Source: Seonamhaeicola sp. S2-3
GTDB lineage: Bacteria; Bacteroidota; Bacteroidia; Flavobacteriales; Flavobacteriaceae
Reading direction: 5' to 3'
DNA length: 64,000 nt
NCBI RefSeq assembly: GCF_001971785.1
Contig: NZ_CP019389.1
Span: 1,623,001 to 1,687,000, forward strand
Numbering within the stretch: position 1 is the first letter of the stretch; every line of letters begins with the position of its first letter. Positions 8,499-16,921 of the stretch are shown here, piece after piece. The notes under the pieces were generated by a model. That model saw nothing but the letters and a program-made list of their open reading frames with translations, ran no database searches and was not told where the DNA came from. The translations under genes and the position numbers were made by a program.

Positions 8499-9521
8499 AT
8501 GAACACCTACAATCCAATAACGGCACTTATTATCTTTTTTGTTATTGCAATATTGCTTTTTGTTCTGTTTAGACCCCAAAAAGGTTGGTTTTGGATTCTT
8601 AAAAGGAATTTAAAAGGTAATGAAAAAATAATTATTGAAGATATTTTAAAACAGCTATATCATTTTGAAAACTCTGAAAACAAAGTAGATATGAAAACTT
8701 TGGTTCAGGTTTTAAATTTTAACAATAAAAGCATTGTTGAAGCTATAAAAAAAATGACCATTAATGATTTAATTTATTTTGAATCTGATATTTTAAAATT
8801 AACCAATACAGGTAGAGAATATGCCGTGCGTATTGTTAGAGTTCATAGACTATGGGAACGTTATTTAGCAGATAAAACGGGCTTTGATAAAACCGAATGG
8901 CATGATAGAGCCGAAAAAATGGAGCACAGGTTAAACCATGATGAAACCAACACTTTAGCTTTGCATTTAGGAAACCCTAAGTTCGATCCACATGGAGACC
9001 CCATTCCTACAAAAACAGGAAAAATGGCTGAGGTTACCGGAACAGAATTACCTTTATTACCTGTAAATACCATAGGTAGAATTACCCATATAGAAGATGA
9101 ACCCGAAATAATTTACAAACAAATTTTAGCCGAAAACATACACATAGGCTCTCTTATCAGAGTGGTTGAAAACAATGCTACCCGTATTGTATTTCTGTCA
9201 GAAGGTGAAGAGTTTAGATTAGCCCCTATTGTAGCAGCAAATTTAACTGTAGCTCCTATTGAAAAAGAAATTATTATTGAAGATAATATTGCCAGATTGT
9301 CAAGTTTAAAAGCATCTGAAACTGCTGAAATAATCGGGATTTCAAAAGAAAGTAGAGGAGAAAGCAGAAGACGACTTTTAGATTTAGGTTTTGTAAAAGG
9401 TGCTCGTATTAAAATAGACTTAATTAATCCGTTAGGAGAACCGCATGCTTATTTAATTAAAGGAACATCTATTGCTTTAAGAAAAAAACAAGCGTCAAAA
9501 ATCCTCATTAAAAAAGATTAA
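8499..9521 (+). CDS. Membrane-anchored DtxR-like / FeoA fusion protein
   Basis: 340 aa. One N-terminal transmembrane helix (about 8-25), then a basic stretch, a DtxR-like winged helix and dimer domain (about 45-170, with RVHRLWERYLADKTGF, MEHRLNH and DPHGDPIP), a linker, and a C-terminal FeoA-like SH3 domain (about 265-340, LDLGFVKGARIKI, ending in HAYLIKG and ALRKK). FeoA proteins bind and modulate FeoB. Here that role is tied to a DtxR-like module at the membrane. Whether the winged helix still binds DNA is unclear, since its recognition region is weaker than in the neighbour. Second gene of the operon; FeoB GTPase domain follows after 3 nt. Confidence 0.85.
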   Translation: MNTYNPITALIIFFVIAILLFVLFRPQKGWFWILKRNLKGNEKIIIEDILKQLYHFENSENKVDMKTLVQVLNFNNKSIVEAIKKMTINDLIYFESDILKLTNTGREYAVRIVRVHRLWERYLADKTGFDKTEWHDRAEKMEHRLNHDETNTLALHLGNPKFDPHGDPIPTKTGKMAEVTGTELPLLPVNTIGRITHIEDEPEIIYKQILAENIHIGSLIRVVENNATRIVFLSEGEEFRLAPIVAANLTVAPIEKEIIIEDNIARLSSLKASETAEIIGISKESRGESRRRLLDLGFVKGARIKIDLINPLGEPHAYLIKGTSIALRKKQASKILIKKD

Positions 9522-9524
9522 ATC

Positions 9525-10289
9525 ATGGATACAAAAGTAAAAAGTGCCTGTGAAACCTGTGAATATTTCAATGCAGAAGGATTAAAAAAATTGGGGATAA
9601 ATACCCAAAATTTTAATTTTGTAGTGGCTTTAGCTGGAAATCCTAATACGGGGAAAAGCACTGTGTTTAATGCATTAACAGGATTGCGTCAACATACAGG
9701 AAATTGGCCAGGTAAAACCGTTACCAGAGCCGAAGGTGGTTTTCAGTACAACAATCAAAAATTTAAATTAGTTGATTTACCAGGAACGTATTCATTGCTT
9801 TCAACATCAGAAGATGAAGAAACTGCTCGAGATTTTATTCTTTTCGGAAAACCTAACGTTACCGTAATTGTTGTTGATGCCAATAGGTTAGAACGTAATT
9901 TGAATTTAGTACTTCAAATATTAGAAATTACAGATAAAGCAGTACTGTGTTTAAATCTAATGGATGAAGCTAAAAGAAATCATATTACTATAGATCAGCG
10001 CATCTTAGCGCGCGATTTAGGCATTCCTGTAGTGCCAACAAGTGCTAGGTTTAATCACGGTATTCCAGAGTTAATTCACACCATTAGCGAGATAGCAAAT
10101 GGTAATATTATATGTAAACCACACCGTATAAAAAATGTACCAAGTAATATTGAAAAAGCGGTAACAACACTTGCAAAAGAAATAGAAAAAGAATTTCCAA
10201 ATATTGCTAATAGCCGGTGGATTGCCTTTAGATTATTAGAAGGAGACACACATATAATTAATGCTTTAAGAGCAGGAGAATTAGTTTAA
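9525..10289 (+). CDS. FeoB GTPase half (separate gene)
   Basis: 254 aa containing only the soluble part of FeoB: G1 GNPNTGKS (38-45), switch region [12 protein letters not shown]3 DLPG (84-87), G4 NLMD (144-147), then the helical GDI domain ending near FRLLEGD. An N-terminal extension has a Cys pair (C9, C12) absent from ordinary FeoB. The membrane part is encoded by the next gene, 19 bp downstream in another frame. Both pieces are complete and each has its own ATG, so I read this as a genuinely split FeoB. A frameshifted ancestor is possible. Expected role: GTP-dependent gating of divalent metal import. Confidence 0.88.
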   Translation: MDTKVKSACETCEYFNAEGLKKLGINTQNFNFVVALAGNPNTGKSTVFNALTGLRQHTGNWPGKTVTRAEGGFQYNNQKFKLVDLPGTYSLLSTSEDEETARDFILFGKPNVTVIVVDANRLERNLNLVLQILEITDKAVLCLNLMDEAKRNHITIDQRILARDLGIPVVPTSARFNHGIPELIHTISEIANGNIICKPHRIKNVPSNIEKAVTTLAKEIEKEFPNIANSRWIAFRLLEGDTHIINALRAGELV

Positions 10290-10308
10290 CTAATTGGTGT
10301 TTTAAATT

Positions 10309-11727
10309 ATGAAGAATAATAAAATAGACCATATATTAGAATTATCAAACGAATTGCGTTGGCAAATTGGTGATGATTTTCACGATAATTTAACCGAAGG
10401 TATTTATGCCGATGCTGCTCAAATAGTACGAGATACGGTACAGGTTGATGATTCAAAAAAACGCTTTCGGTTAGATAGACAAATTGATAAAATAGTTACC
10501 AGTAAAACTTTTGGGTTTCCTATTATGTTTTTAATCTTAGCAGTGGTGTTGTGGATAACTATTATAGGAGCCAATTATCCTTCTGGCTTGTTAGCAGAAT
10601 TGTTACTAGATACCATTCATCCTGCTTTAAAAACTCTGGCTTCAAATATAGGAATGCCATGGTGGTTAGATGGATTCTTAATAGATGGTGTTTATCTTGC
10701 TGTAGGATGGGTTATTGCGGTTATGTTGCCCCCAATGGCCATCTTTTTCCCCTTGTTTACATTACTTGAAGATTTTGGTTATTTACCCAGAATTGCTTTT
10801 AATTTAGATAGTTTATTCAAAAAATCAGGAGCACATGGCAAACAAGCTTTAACCATGAGTATGGGTTTTGGTTGTAATGCTGCGGGCGTAGTTGCAACTA
10901 GAATTATAGATAGTCCTAGAGAGCGTTTAATAGCTATTATAACCAATAATTTTTCGTTATGCAATGGGCGTTGGCCTACACAAATTTTAATAGCCACCAT
11001 TTTTATTGGAGCTGTAGTGCCGGCTTCATGGTCTAGTTTGGTATCCTTATTGGCTGTTATAGGAATAGCTGTTTTGGGTATGGCTTTTATGTTTGGTACT
11101 TCATGGGCATTGTCTAAAACCATGTTAAAAGGCGAGGTTTCTACATTTAATTTAGAGTTGCCTCCTTATCGTCCACCTCGTTTTTGGAAAACCCTATATA
11201 CGTCGTTAATAGATAGAACTATGATTGTTTTATGGCGTGCTATTGTATTTGCTACTCCTGCTGGTGCTGTTATTTGGCTAATTTCTAATGTATATGTAGG
11301 TGATGCAAGTATTGCTGCTTGGGTGATTGATTTTTTAGATGATTTTGGGTTTCTTTTAGGTTTAAACGGGGTCATTTTGTTAGCTTATATAGTAGCTATT
11401 CCGGCTAATGAAATTGTTATTCCTACCATATTAATGCTAACTGTTATGGTAACAGGTATTAATGCTGGATCTGGTGCGGGTGTTATGTTTGAACTAGATT
11501 CGGTGACTGCTACTGGCGATATTTTACGTGCAGGAGGTTGGACTTTACTAACGGCTATTAACTTAATGCTGTTTAGTTTATTGCATAATCCGTGTAGTAC
11601 AACTATTTATACTATTTATAAAGAAACAAAGAGTGTGAAATGGACTGTTTTTGCGTCTATTATGCCTATTGTTTTAGGGTTTGTTGTTACTTTTTTAGTG
11701 GCTCAAATTTGGAGGATTATTTTTTAA
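10309..11727 (+). CDS. FeoB permease half (nucleoside-recognition/Gate domains)
   Basis: 472 aa, hydrophobic, with about 8-10 membrane helices. It starts with the cytosolic linker ([11 protein letters not shown]) and then two Gate motifs: [15 protein letters not shown] and [14 protein letters not shown]. Both keep the conserved Cys. The first lacks the usual VPA of iron FeoB, and LCNGRWPTQ replaces the CSARLPV found in the second FeoB of this window (22017-24119). These differences suggest a distinct subfamily and perhaps another metal. A manganese-transporting FeoB is described in Porphyromonas gingivalis, but the link here is inference. Last gene of the operon; terminator follows. Confidence 0.88.
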   Translation: MKNNKIDHILELSNELRWQIGDDFHDNLTEGIYADAAQIVRDTVQVDDSKKRFRLDRQIDKIVTSKTFGFPIMFLILAVVLWITIIGANYPSGLLAELLLDTIHPALKTLASNIGMPWWLDGFLIDGVYLAVGWVIAVMLPPMAIFFPLFTLLEDFGYLPRIAFNLDSLFKKSGAHGKQALTMSMGFGCNAAGVVATRIIDSPRERLIAIITNNFSLCNGRWPTQILIATIFIGAVVPASWSSLVSLLAVIGIAVLGMAFMFGTSWALSKTMLKGEVSTFNLELPPYRPPRFWKTLYTSLIDRTMIVLWRAIVFATPAGAVIWLISNVYVGDASIAAWVIDFLDDFGFLLGLNGVILLAYIVAIPANEIVIPTILMLTVMVTGINAGSGAGVMFELDSVTATGDILRAGGWTLLTAINLMLFSLLHNPCSTTIYTIYKETKSVKWTVFASIMPIVLGFVVTFLVAQIWRIIF

Positions 11728-11737
11728 TCTATAAAAC

Positions 11738-11777
11738 AAAAAATAACCGTTGACACTGATTCAAACGGTTATTTTTC
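11738..11777 (+). terminator. Terminator of the DtxR-FeoB operon
   Basis: The arms AAATAACCGTT and AACGGTTATTT flank a 12-nt loop and are followed by a T-run. It begins 11 bp after the permease stop codon. Confidence 0.85.
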
Positions 11778-11855
11778 TATCAAATTTTAATTTTAGAGGG
11801 TATGTTTCGGCTTGTAGTTATAAGTCAGAGGCAAGTATAAAACGACACTGCAAGA

Positions 11856-12584
11856 ATGAATAAAATTGACATTAATTTTGATTTTCGGAAGGAATCTAAA
11901 GGTAGAGATCCAGATAGATGGAGTCCTACTTTACAAGAATATCACCGAATTGTATGGAGTAAACCTTTGCCAAATGGAAAATTGTTTACTTTAAGTAAGA
12001 CAAGTCAGAACCGACTCTATCATAAATCAGAATTAGGCGAATTTTATTTATCAAGTGATATGGCTCTCTATGGTTTTGTACGTAAGTGTCATAGAACAAA
12101 ATTTATTGTTTCTCAAATATCAGAAACAGAAATCAAAGAATTTGAAAAATTGACACTAAATACACTGGGAGGAACAATGATTTGGCCAAGTATTAGAATT
12201 GACAATAAAATAACTATTAACGGAGCAAGGGGATTTAATAGGTTAATTGCTGATAGACTTGATTTAACTATCGAATGTGTAAAACGATATTATTTAGGTC
12301 TGGATAGCCCACTTTACCAAGTCTTTAAACGATATTCAAGCTTTTTTTCATTATTCAACAATTTTCGTGAATATATAGACTTTTTTCTTCTTCAAGATTT
12401 TATTGATGAAAAAGAACAAGTGAAATTCTCTCTTCCATTTGATGATTTTAAAAGCCCATCATTTCTTAAGACAATAGAAGAATATTACCAATTTAAATCA
12501 CATATAACTGATTTAGTTAATCATAGAAATAAACGAATTTTAGAAAGTATTAAAATGTCATCCACTAACATTGGTTATACGTAG
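11856..12584 (+). CDS. DUF6994-like protein, unknown function
   Basis: 242 aa, no signal peptide or membrane segment. The N-terminus reads as FDFRKESKGRDPD..SPTLQEYHRIVWSKPLPNG, which I recall as typical of DUF6994 proteins (from memory, unchecked). The middle has aromatic-rich helices (SSFFSLFNNFREYIDFFLL). No catalytic motif is recognised. It stands alone between a terminator and a convergent TonB receptor gene, and its stop codon lies inside a long imperfect inverted repeat (12560-12696). Together these suggest an acquired accessory gene. Family moderately sure, function unknown. Confidence 0.6.
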   Translation: MNKIDINFDFRKESKGRDPDRWSPTLQEYHRIVWSKPLPNGKLFTLSKTSQNRLYHKSELGEFYLSSDMALYGFVRKCHRTKFIVSQISETEIKEFEKLTLNTLGGTMIWPSIRIDNKITINGARGFNRLIADRLDLTIECVKRYYLGLDSPLYQVFKRYSSFFSLFNNFREYIDFFLLQDFIDEKEQVKFSLPFDDFKSPSFLKTIEEYYQFKSHITDLVNHRNKRILESIKMSSTNIGYT

Positions 12585-12696
12585 AGCGGGTTAAAATACT
12601 GATATAAAAGTAATTATATTAAATAAGCTAACCTACTAAACGGAAAGTGAAGTGCCTTTAAATCCCGCACTACGCATAACCTAAACCGTTAGTTTA
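12560..12696. repeat. Long imperfect inverted repeat, attC-like in layout
   Basis: The left arm, about 12563-12596, pairs with the right arm, about 12657-12694. Matching blocks are ACTAAC with GTTAGT, GGTTATACGTAG with CTACGCATAACC, and GCGGG with CCCGC. The loop is about 60 bp. The left arm overlaps the end of the DUF6994-like gene and the right arm overlaps the stop of the TonB receptor gene. Length, position after a lone gene and outer ACTAAC/GTTAGT boxes recall integron attC sites. The core boxes match the attC consensus only partly. Confidence 0.6.
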
Positions 12697-14935
12697 AAGT
12701 GTATCTCAACCCAAAAAACAAACGTCTTCCTTGGTTTGGTCCATATACATAAGCTGGGTCAAAAGTTAAGGCATATGGGTTGTTCGCTGTCGCAATTGCA
12801 TTTCCGTTGCTATCAAATTGTACTTCTTCATCAAACGGATCATGAGCTCTAGCAATTATAAATGGGTTGCCCTTATTTGGGGTCCAATTAAGTAGGTTTT
12901 TTACGCCTCCATAAATTTCAAAGTTTTTTAAACCATCAAAAGTAAGTTGAATGTTTTGAATGCTCCAATAGGGGGATTCGGCTTGTCTAGGGTCTAAGTC
13001 GCTCAAAAGTGGTAATTTCATAGGGCCATAAAGATTTCCAGTATAATCTACGGTAAAATAGTATTTGTAGTTTTTGTACGAAGCCGACCAAGTACCCGTA
13101 AAACTTTCGGTTAAAATTTGGCGTTCTGTAACATTATTTTCGGTTTTAGATACATCTTGAATGGTTGCACCTGCTAACAATTTTATGCCATTAGAAAACA
13201 TAACATCCATATTAACACTAACCCCTTGGCTTATGGCTTTTCCGTCTAAATTATCATAAATAATTTGGTTAGGGTTAGTATCGTAATCTGGTAAAATAAC
13301 GTTATCAAAGTGGGTGTACCAAGCCGAGGCATCTAAACCAATAATAATACTGCTTTTAGTAAAAATTTTTGTCATATAATTAAGATTAATGTTATATGAG
13401 CGTTCTGGTTTTAGGGCTTCGGTTATAACCACATCTCTTGCTCCTGTAAGTGCTGCATGTTCTTCTGTAAATAAATTAACTACTCTAAACCCAGTACCAG
13501 CATTAATACGGAATATGTCGTTGTCTGTTGGTTTAAATTTATATGCTATTCTAGGTGTGAGAATGTTACCATGCCTTTTATCGTAATCATAACGACCACC
13601 TAAAAGTAGGTTGTGTTTTTTATTTAATTTTATTTCATCTTGAACAAATAGAGAGGGGATAACAAGTTTATCTGCTTTAGGAGTGGCAGGTGTATTGTCG
13701 TTGTAAAAATTATAACGAGCCGCTACCCCAAATAGCAAATCATGATTTTTAAGCGGTTTATCCCATGTAAATTGAGTAAACCCAATACGTTGGTCTGCTA
13801 TATAGGGCGTATCACCATATACTGAATTTTGATGATGATCTGTATACGAAAACTGAAGAAGTATCTTTTCATTAACAGGTAATTGGTATTTTCCTAAAAT
13901 TTCAAAACGATTGGTGTAAATACTTTCTCCGTAAATTTCATTACCTCCACGGTACGAAGGATTCCATTGCATTTCACCACCCCAACGGTCTTCATAAAAA
14001 AACCGACCTGCCAAAGAAAAAAGCCGATTGTTAGTGCGTTTGAAATTCCATTTTTGAAATACCGACACCCTATCTTGAAGAGTTACGTCTGTAAAATTGT
14101 CGTTGTTATTGTCAATAGGATTACTGTAATTAAAATAGTTTATGCCGGTTAGTATGTCTGTTTTGTTTCCTAATCGAGCTTTAAATCCAATATCTGTATT
14201 TACTTCACCCCAACCAGAAACGTAACTATCAGCAAATACTATAGGTGCGTTTTCGGGTAATTTTGTAATAATATTAATAAGTCCGCCAACGGCTTCACTA
14301 CCGTAAAGCGAAGAAGCAGGTCCTTTAACTATTTCAATCTGTTCTATGAGCGAGTTGGGAATGCCCGAAAGTCCGTAAACGGTTGAAAGTCCGCTTACAA
14401 TGGGCATGCCGTCAATTAAAACCAAAGTGTAAGGGCCTTCTAATCCATTAATATGTATATCTCCAGTATTGCAGACACTACAGTTAATTTGCGGGCGTAC
14501 ACCATTTACGTTTTGCAAGGCCTCAAAAATATTGGGCGTTGGGTTTTTCTTTAAAAAAGTAGGCGAATAAACTTCTACGGGAACAGGGCTTTCTAAACGA
14601 GAAACTGCTTTTAAAGTTCCTGTAACTACTACTTCATCTAGCATTGCTAATTCATTTAAATGAAAGTCTATTTGGATGTTCTTATTGTTTGCAGTAATAC
14701 GTTTTTTTTGAGTTTTGTACCCAGTAAACGATGCTATTAAAGTGTATTGCCCTTTTTTAATGTTGTTAATAGTGTAAAATCCGTTTTCGTTGGTTATAGA
14801 GCCTTTTTTAATTTCTTCAATATAAACATTTGCAAAGGGCATAGGCTGGCCATTAGAAAATACACGGCCACTTATTTCTTGACTTAACAGGTTTAATGGT
14901 AGAGAACTGATAAATAATAGTAATATAAATTTCAT
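12689..14935 (-). CDS. TonB-dependent receptor, DtxR-regulated, likely metal uptake
   Basis: About 748 aa from the ATG at 14935. The upstream in-frame start at 14968 lies in the promoter. Signal peptide ends at LLSQ, then a carboxypeptidase-regulatory-like domain (about 20-100, VFSNGQPMPFANVYI), a plug domain with SLYGSEAVGGLINIITK, and a 22-strand-type barrel ending in FFGLRYTLN. It imports a substrate across the outer membrane using TonB energy. The divergent DtxR repressor gene and the shared palindrome at 14982-14997 point to a metal or metal-chelate. The gene has its own -7 element at 14966-14973. Confidence 0.9.
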   Translation of the reverse strand: MKFILLLFISSLPLNLLSQEISGRVFSNGQPMPFANVYIEEIKKGSITNENGFYTINNIKKGQYTLIASFTGYKTQKKRITANNKNIQIDFHLNELAMLDEVVVTGTLKAVSRLESPVPVEVYSPTFLKKNPTPNIFEALQNVNGVRPQINCSVCNTGDIHINGLEGPYTLVLIDGMPIVSGLSTVYGLSGIPNSLIEQIEIVKGPASSLYGSEAVGGLINIITKLPENAPIVFADSYVSGWGEVNTDIGFKARLGNKTDILTGINYFNYSNPIDNNNDNFTDVTLQDRVSVFQKWNFKRTNNRLFSLAGRFFYEDRWGGEMQWNPSYRGGNEIYGESIYTNRFEILGKYQLPVNEKILLQFSYTDHHQNSVYGDTPYIADQRIGFTQFTWDKPLKNHDLLFGVAARYNFYNDNTPATPKADKLVIPSLFVQDEIKLNKKHNLLLGGRYDYDKRHGNILTPRIAYKFKPTDNDIFRINAGTGFRVVNLFTEEHAALTGARDVVITEALKPERSYNINLNYMTKIFTKSSIIIGLDASAWYTHFDNVILPDYDTNPNQIIYDNLDGKAISQGVSVNMDVMFSNGIKLLAGATIQDVSKTENNVTERQILTESFTGTWSASYKNYKYYFTVDYTGNLYGPMKLPLLSDLDPRQAESPYWSIQNIQLTFDGLKNFEIYGGVKNLLNWTPNKGNPFIIARAHDPFDEEVQFDSNGNAIATANNPYALTFDPAYVYGPNQGRRLFFGLRYTLN

Positions 14936-14965
14936 TTTTAGTCTTTTATGTTTATTTAATTTACA

Positions 14966-14973
14966 CAAATGTA
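14966..14973 (-). promoter_or_regulatory. -7 promoter element of the TonB receptor
   Basis: TACATTTG on the minus strand, a TAnnTTTG match, about 30 bp before the ATG at 14935. The palindromic operator candidate begins 8 bp upstream of it, so a bound repressor would block polymerase. Confidence 0.65.
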
Positions 14974-14981
14974 AAAATAAA

Positions 14982-15008
14982 TTTAGATTAATCTAAAAAT
15001 AGATTAAA
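14982..15008. promoter_or_regulatory. Candidate DtxR operator shared by divergent genes
   Basis: 14982-14997 is a perfect 16-bp palindrome, TTTAGATTAATCTAAA. It is followed by a third half-site that forms a second inverted repeat, AATCTA-AAAA-TAGATT (14990-15005). It sits between the -7 elements of the TonB receptor (minus) and the DtxR gene (plus), and is similar to 7787-7802. Binding by the DtxR-type repressors is inferred. Confidence 0.65.
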
Positions 15009-15022
15009 AAATACGTTTAAAC

Positions 15023-15030
15023 TATATTTG
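15023..15030 (+). promoter_or_regulatory. -7 promoter element of the second DtxR gene
   Basis: TATATTTG is a perfect TAnnTTTG. The predicted transcript start is near 15036, giving a leader of about 13 nt before the ATG at 15049. Confidence 0.65.
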
Positions 15031-15048
15031 CGATTAAATGCAGAAGTG

Positions 15049-15705
15049 ATGATAACGCTTACAGAAGAAAATTATATTAAAACCATATACCAGTTAGGTA
15101 AATATGGAACCTTAACGGTAAGTACTAATAATATTGCCGAAGCTATAGCAACAAAAGCTTCTTCGGTAACCGACATGATAAAAAAATTAGCAGACAAAGG
15201 TTATGTTGATTATAAGCGTTACCAAGGAGCTACATTAACTTCAAAAGGCAAAAAAATTGCTGCCGATGTGGTTAGGAAACACCGTTTATGGGAAGTGTTT
15301 TTGGTTGAAAAACTTAATTTTTCGTGGGATGAGGTGCACGATATAGCCGAACAATTAGAACATATAAAATCAGATAAGTTAATAAATGAACTGGATAAAT
15401 TACTAGATTATCCTACCCACGATCCTCATGGAGATCCAATTCCTGATAAAAGCGGCGAGATTAAAAAATCAAACAAAGTATTGTTGTTCACTTTACCCGA
15501 AAATACCAAAGGTGTATGTGTTGGGGTTAAAGATACCTCGCCAACTTTTTTAAAATATTTAGATAAACATAAAATAGCTTTAGGTTCTGAAATTAAGGTT
15601 ATTTCTCGTGAAGATTATGACGACTCTATGGTTATTGAAATTAAAGGCGAAACAAAAACCATATCACAAGCAGTTGCTAGTAATTTATTTGTATTAGAAG
15701 CATAG
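15049..15705 (+). CDS. DtxR/MntR-type metal-dependent repressor (paralogue)
   Basis: 218 aa, closely similar along its whole length to the repressor at 7843-8496 (MITLTEENYIKTIYQLG against MVSLSEENYLKAIYQLG; VRKHRLWEVFLVEKLNFSWDEVHD shared apart from one or two residues; DPHGDPIPD). Same domains: winged helix, metal-binding dimer domain, C-terminal SH3-like domain. The reading frame is open further upstream, but the promoter at 15023-15030 and alignment to the paralogue set the start at 15049. It is divergent from a TonB receptor and shares the palindromic operator with it, so it likely controls that receptor and itself. Confidence 0.9.
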   Translation: MITLTEENYIKTIYQLGKYGTLTVSTNNIAEAIATKASSVTDMIKKLADKGYVDYKRYQGATLTSKGKKIAADVVRKHRLWEVFLVEKLNFSWDEVHDIAEQLEHIKSDKLINELDKLLDYPTHDPHGDPIPDKSGEIKKSNKVLLFTLPENTKGVCVGVKDTSPTFLKYLDKHKIALGSEIKVISREDYDDSMVIEIKGETKTISQAVASNLFVLEA

Positions 15706-15787
15706 TAAAACCCAAAAAAACGTCTTTGTAAGGCTTATTTTTTTAGGATTAAAATTCAAATCTATCTTTTTAAGTTTTATAATGTAA

Positions 15788-16918
15788 TTATATACCAACT
15801 AAACTAAAGGCACCATTTGTGAGATATTGAGCGTTGCTGTTTTCTGGATTTACACTTTTAATTTCTGTATAACCATCATGGGTGTTTCCAACAGTTACTT
15901 TTGTTTGTGTAAAATAATAGTTTTGTTCATCTACTTCATCTAAAACAAGCAGATAATGGTTGTTTTCCATCTCAACAATTGCATTTTGTGGTAAGGCACT
16001 AGAGGTAATTTCATCAGTTACAATTTCGGCATTAACAAACATACCCGTTAGAAAATGTTGCGATTCATCTTTTGGGTGTGCATGCACTCTAATGGTTCTA
16101 TTTTCATCAATAGAGGTGCCTACTAAATGTACTTCGGCTTCATAGGTTTTATTAGAGCTTTCAGGAATGTTAAAGTGTATTGTTTGGTGTTTTTTAATAT
16201 ACATAATGTCTTTTTCATAAACCGAAAGTTCTAAATGAATATGGCTATTATCAATAATCTCTAAAATGGGTGAGGAAGGGGTTACATAACTACCTTTTGA
16301 AACAAATATGTTGGTAATACTACCATTTATGGGTGCAAAAATATTAGCTACAGACGTTATTTTTCCTTGTTCTACTTTTGAAGGGTTTATGTTTATTAGT
16401 GATAATTGTTTTTTAAGACCGTTGTATTTTGCAACGGCAGACTTAAATTCACTTTCGGCTTTTAAAAATTTCTTTTCTGAAATAATATTTTCTTTAAACA
16501 TAGTATTTTGTCTGTTGTATTCAGACTTTAAGTAATTAAGCTGCTCTTTAATTTCCAGATATTCTTGTTGCATTTTAATAAACTCAGGATTTTCTATAGA
16601 AACTAACATTTGCCCTTTTTTAACCTTATTGCCTACTAGTAATGAAATAGATTTTACATAGCCGCCTACAATAGCATTTACGGTGGCTTTGTTTTCTGGC
16701 GGAACATCTATCATACCATTTACTTTTACACTAACCGGAAAAGTCTTTTTTTCTAATTGGCCCAAAGCCATATTATTAGCATTAAATTGTTCTTTTGAAA
16801 TTACAATACGATTATCATTTGCTAAATTTTGAGCGTTTTTTTCAGAATTTTTACATCCTAAAACAGCCAATAAAAAGCTTATAGTTAATAATTTATATGT
16901 TTGAGTCATGATATACAT
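15788..16918 (-). CDS. CusB/CzcB-type efflux adaptor lipoprotein
   Basis: 376 aa. Lipoprotein signal with lipobox LAVLGC (start could also be the Met three codons in). Membrane-fusion-protein order: N-terminal lipoyl half (VNAIVGGYVKSISLLVGNKVKKGQ), long alpha-helical hairpin (about 110-180), second lipoyl half (IFAPINGSITNIFVSKGSYV), beta-barrel and membrane-proximal domains. It links the inner-membrane RND pump to the outer-membrane channel, both encoded in the fused gene 3 nt upstream. Probable substrates are Cu, Zn, Co or Cd ions; which one cannot be told. Downstream end of the efflux operon. Confidence 0.9.
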   Translation of the reverse strand: MYIMTQTYKLLTISFLLAVLGCKNSEKNAQNLANDNRIVISKEQFNANNMALGQLEKKTFPVSVKVNGMIDVPPENKATVNAIVGGYVKSISLLVGNKVKKGQMLVSIENPEFIKMQQEYLEIKEQLNYLKSEYNRQNTMFKENIISEKKFLKAESEFKSAVAKYNGLKKQLSLININPSKVEQGKITSVANIFAPINGSITNIFVSKGSYVTPSSPILEIIDNSHIHLELSVYEKDIMYIKKHQTIHFNIPESSNKTYEAEVHLVGTSIDENRTIRVHAHPKDESQHFLTGMFVNAEIVTDEITSSALPQNAIVEMENNHYLLVLDEVDEQNYYFTQTKVTVGNTHDGYTEIKSVNPENSNAQYLTNGAFSLVGI

Positions 16919-16921
16919 TTT

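Noticed and set aside
9525-11727. Split FeoB as a pseudogene
   Set aside because: Both halves keep all nucleotide-binding and Gate motifs, each has an ATG, and the operon reads on to a good terminator. A sequencing or frameshift cause cannot be fully excluded.
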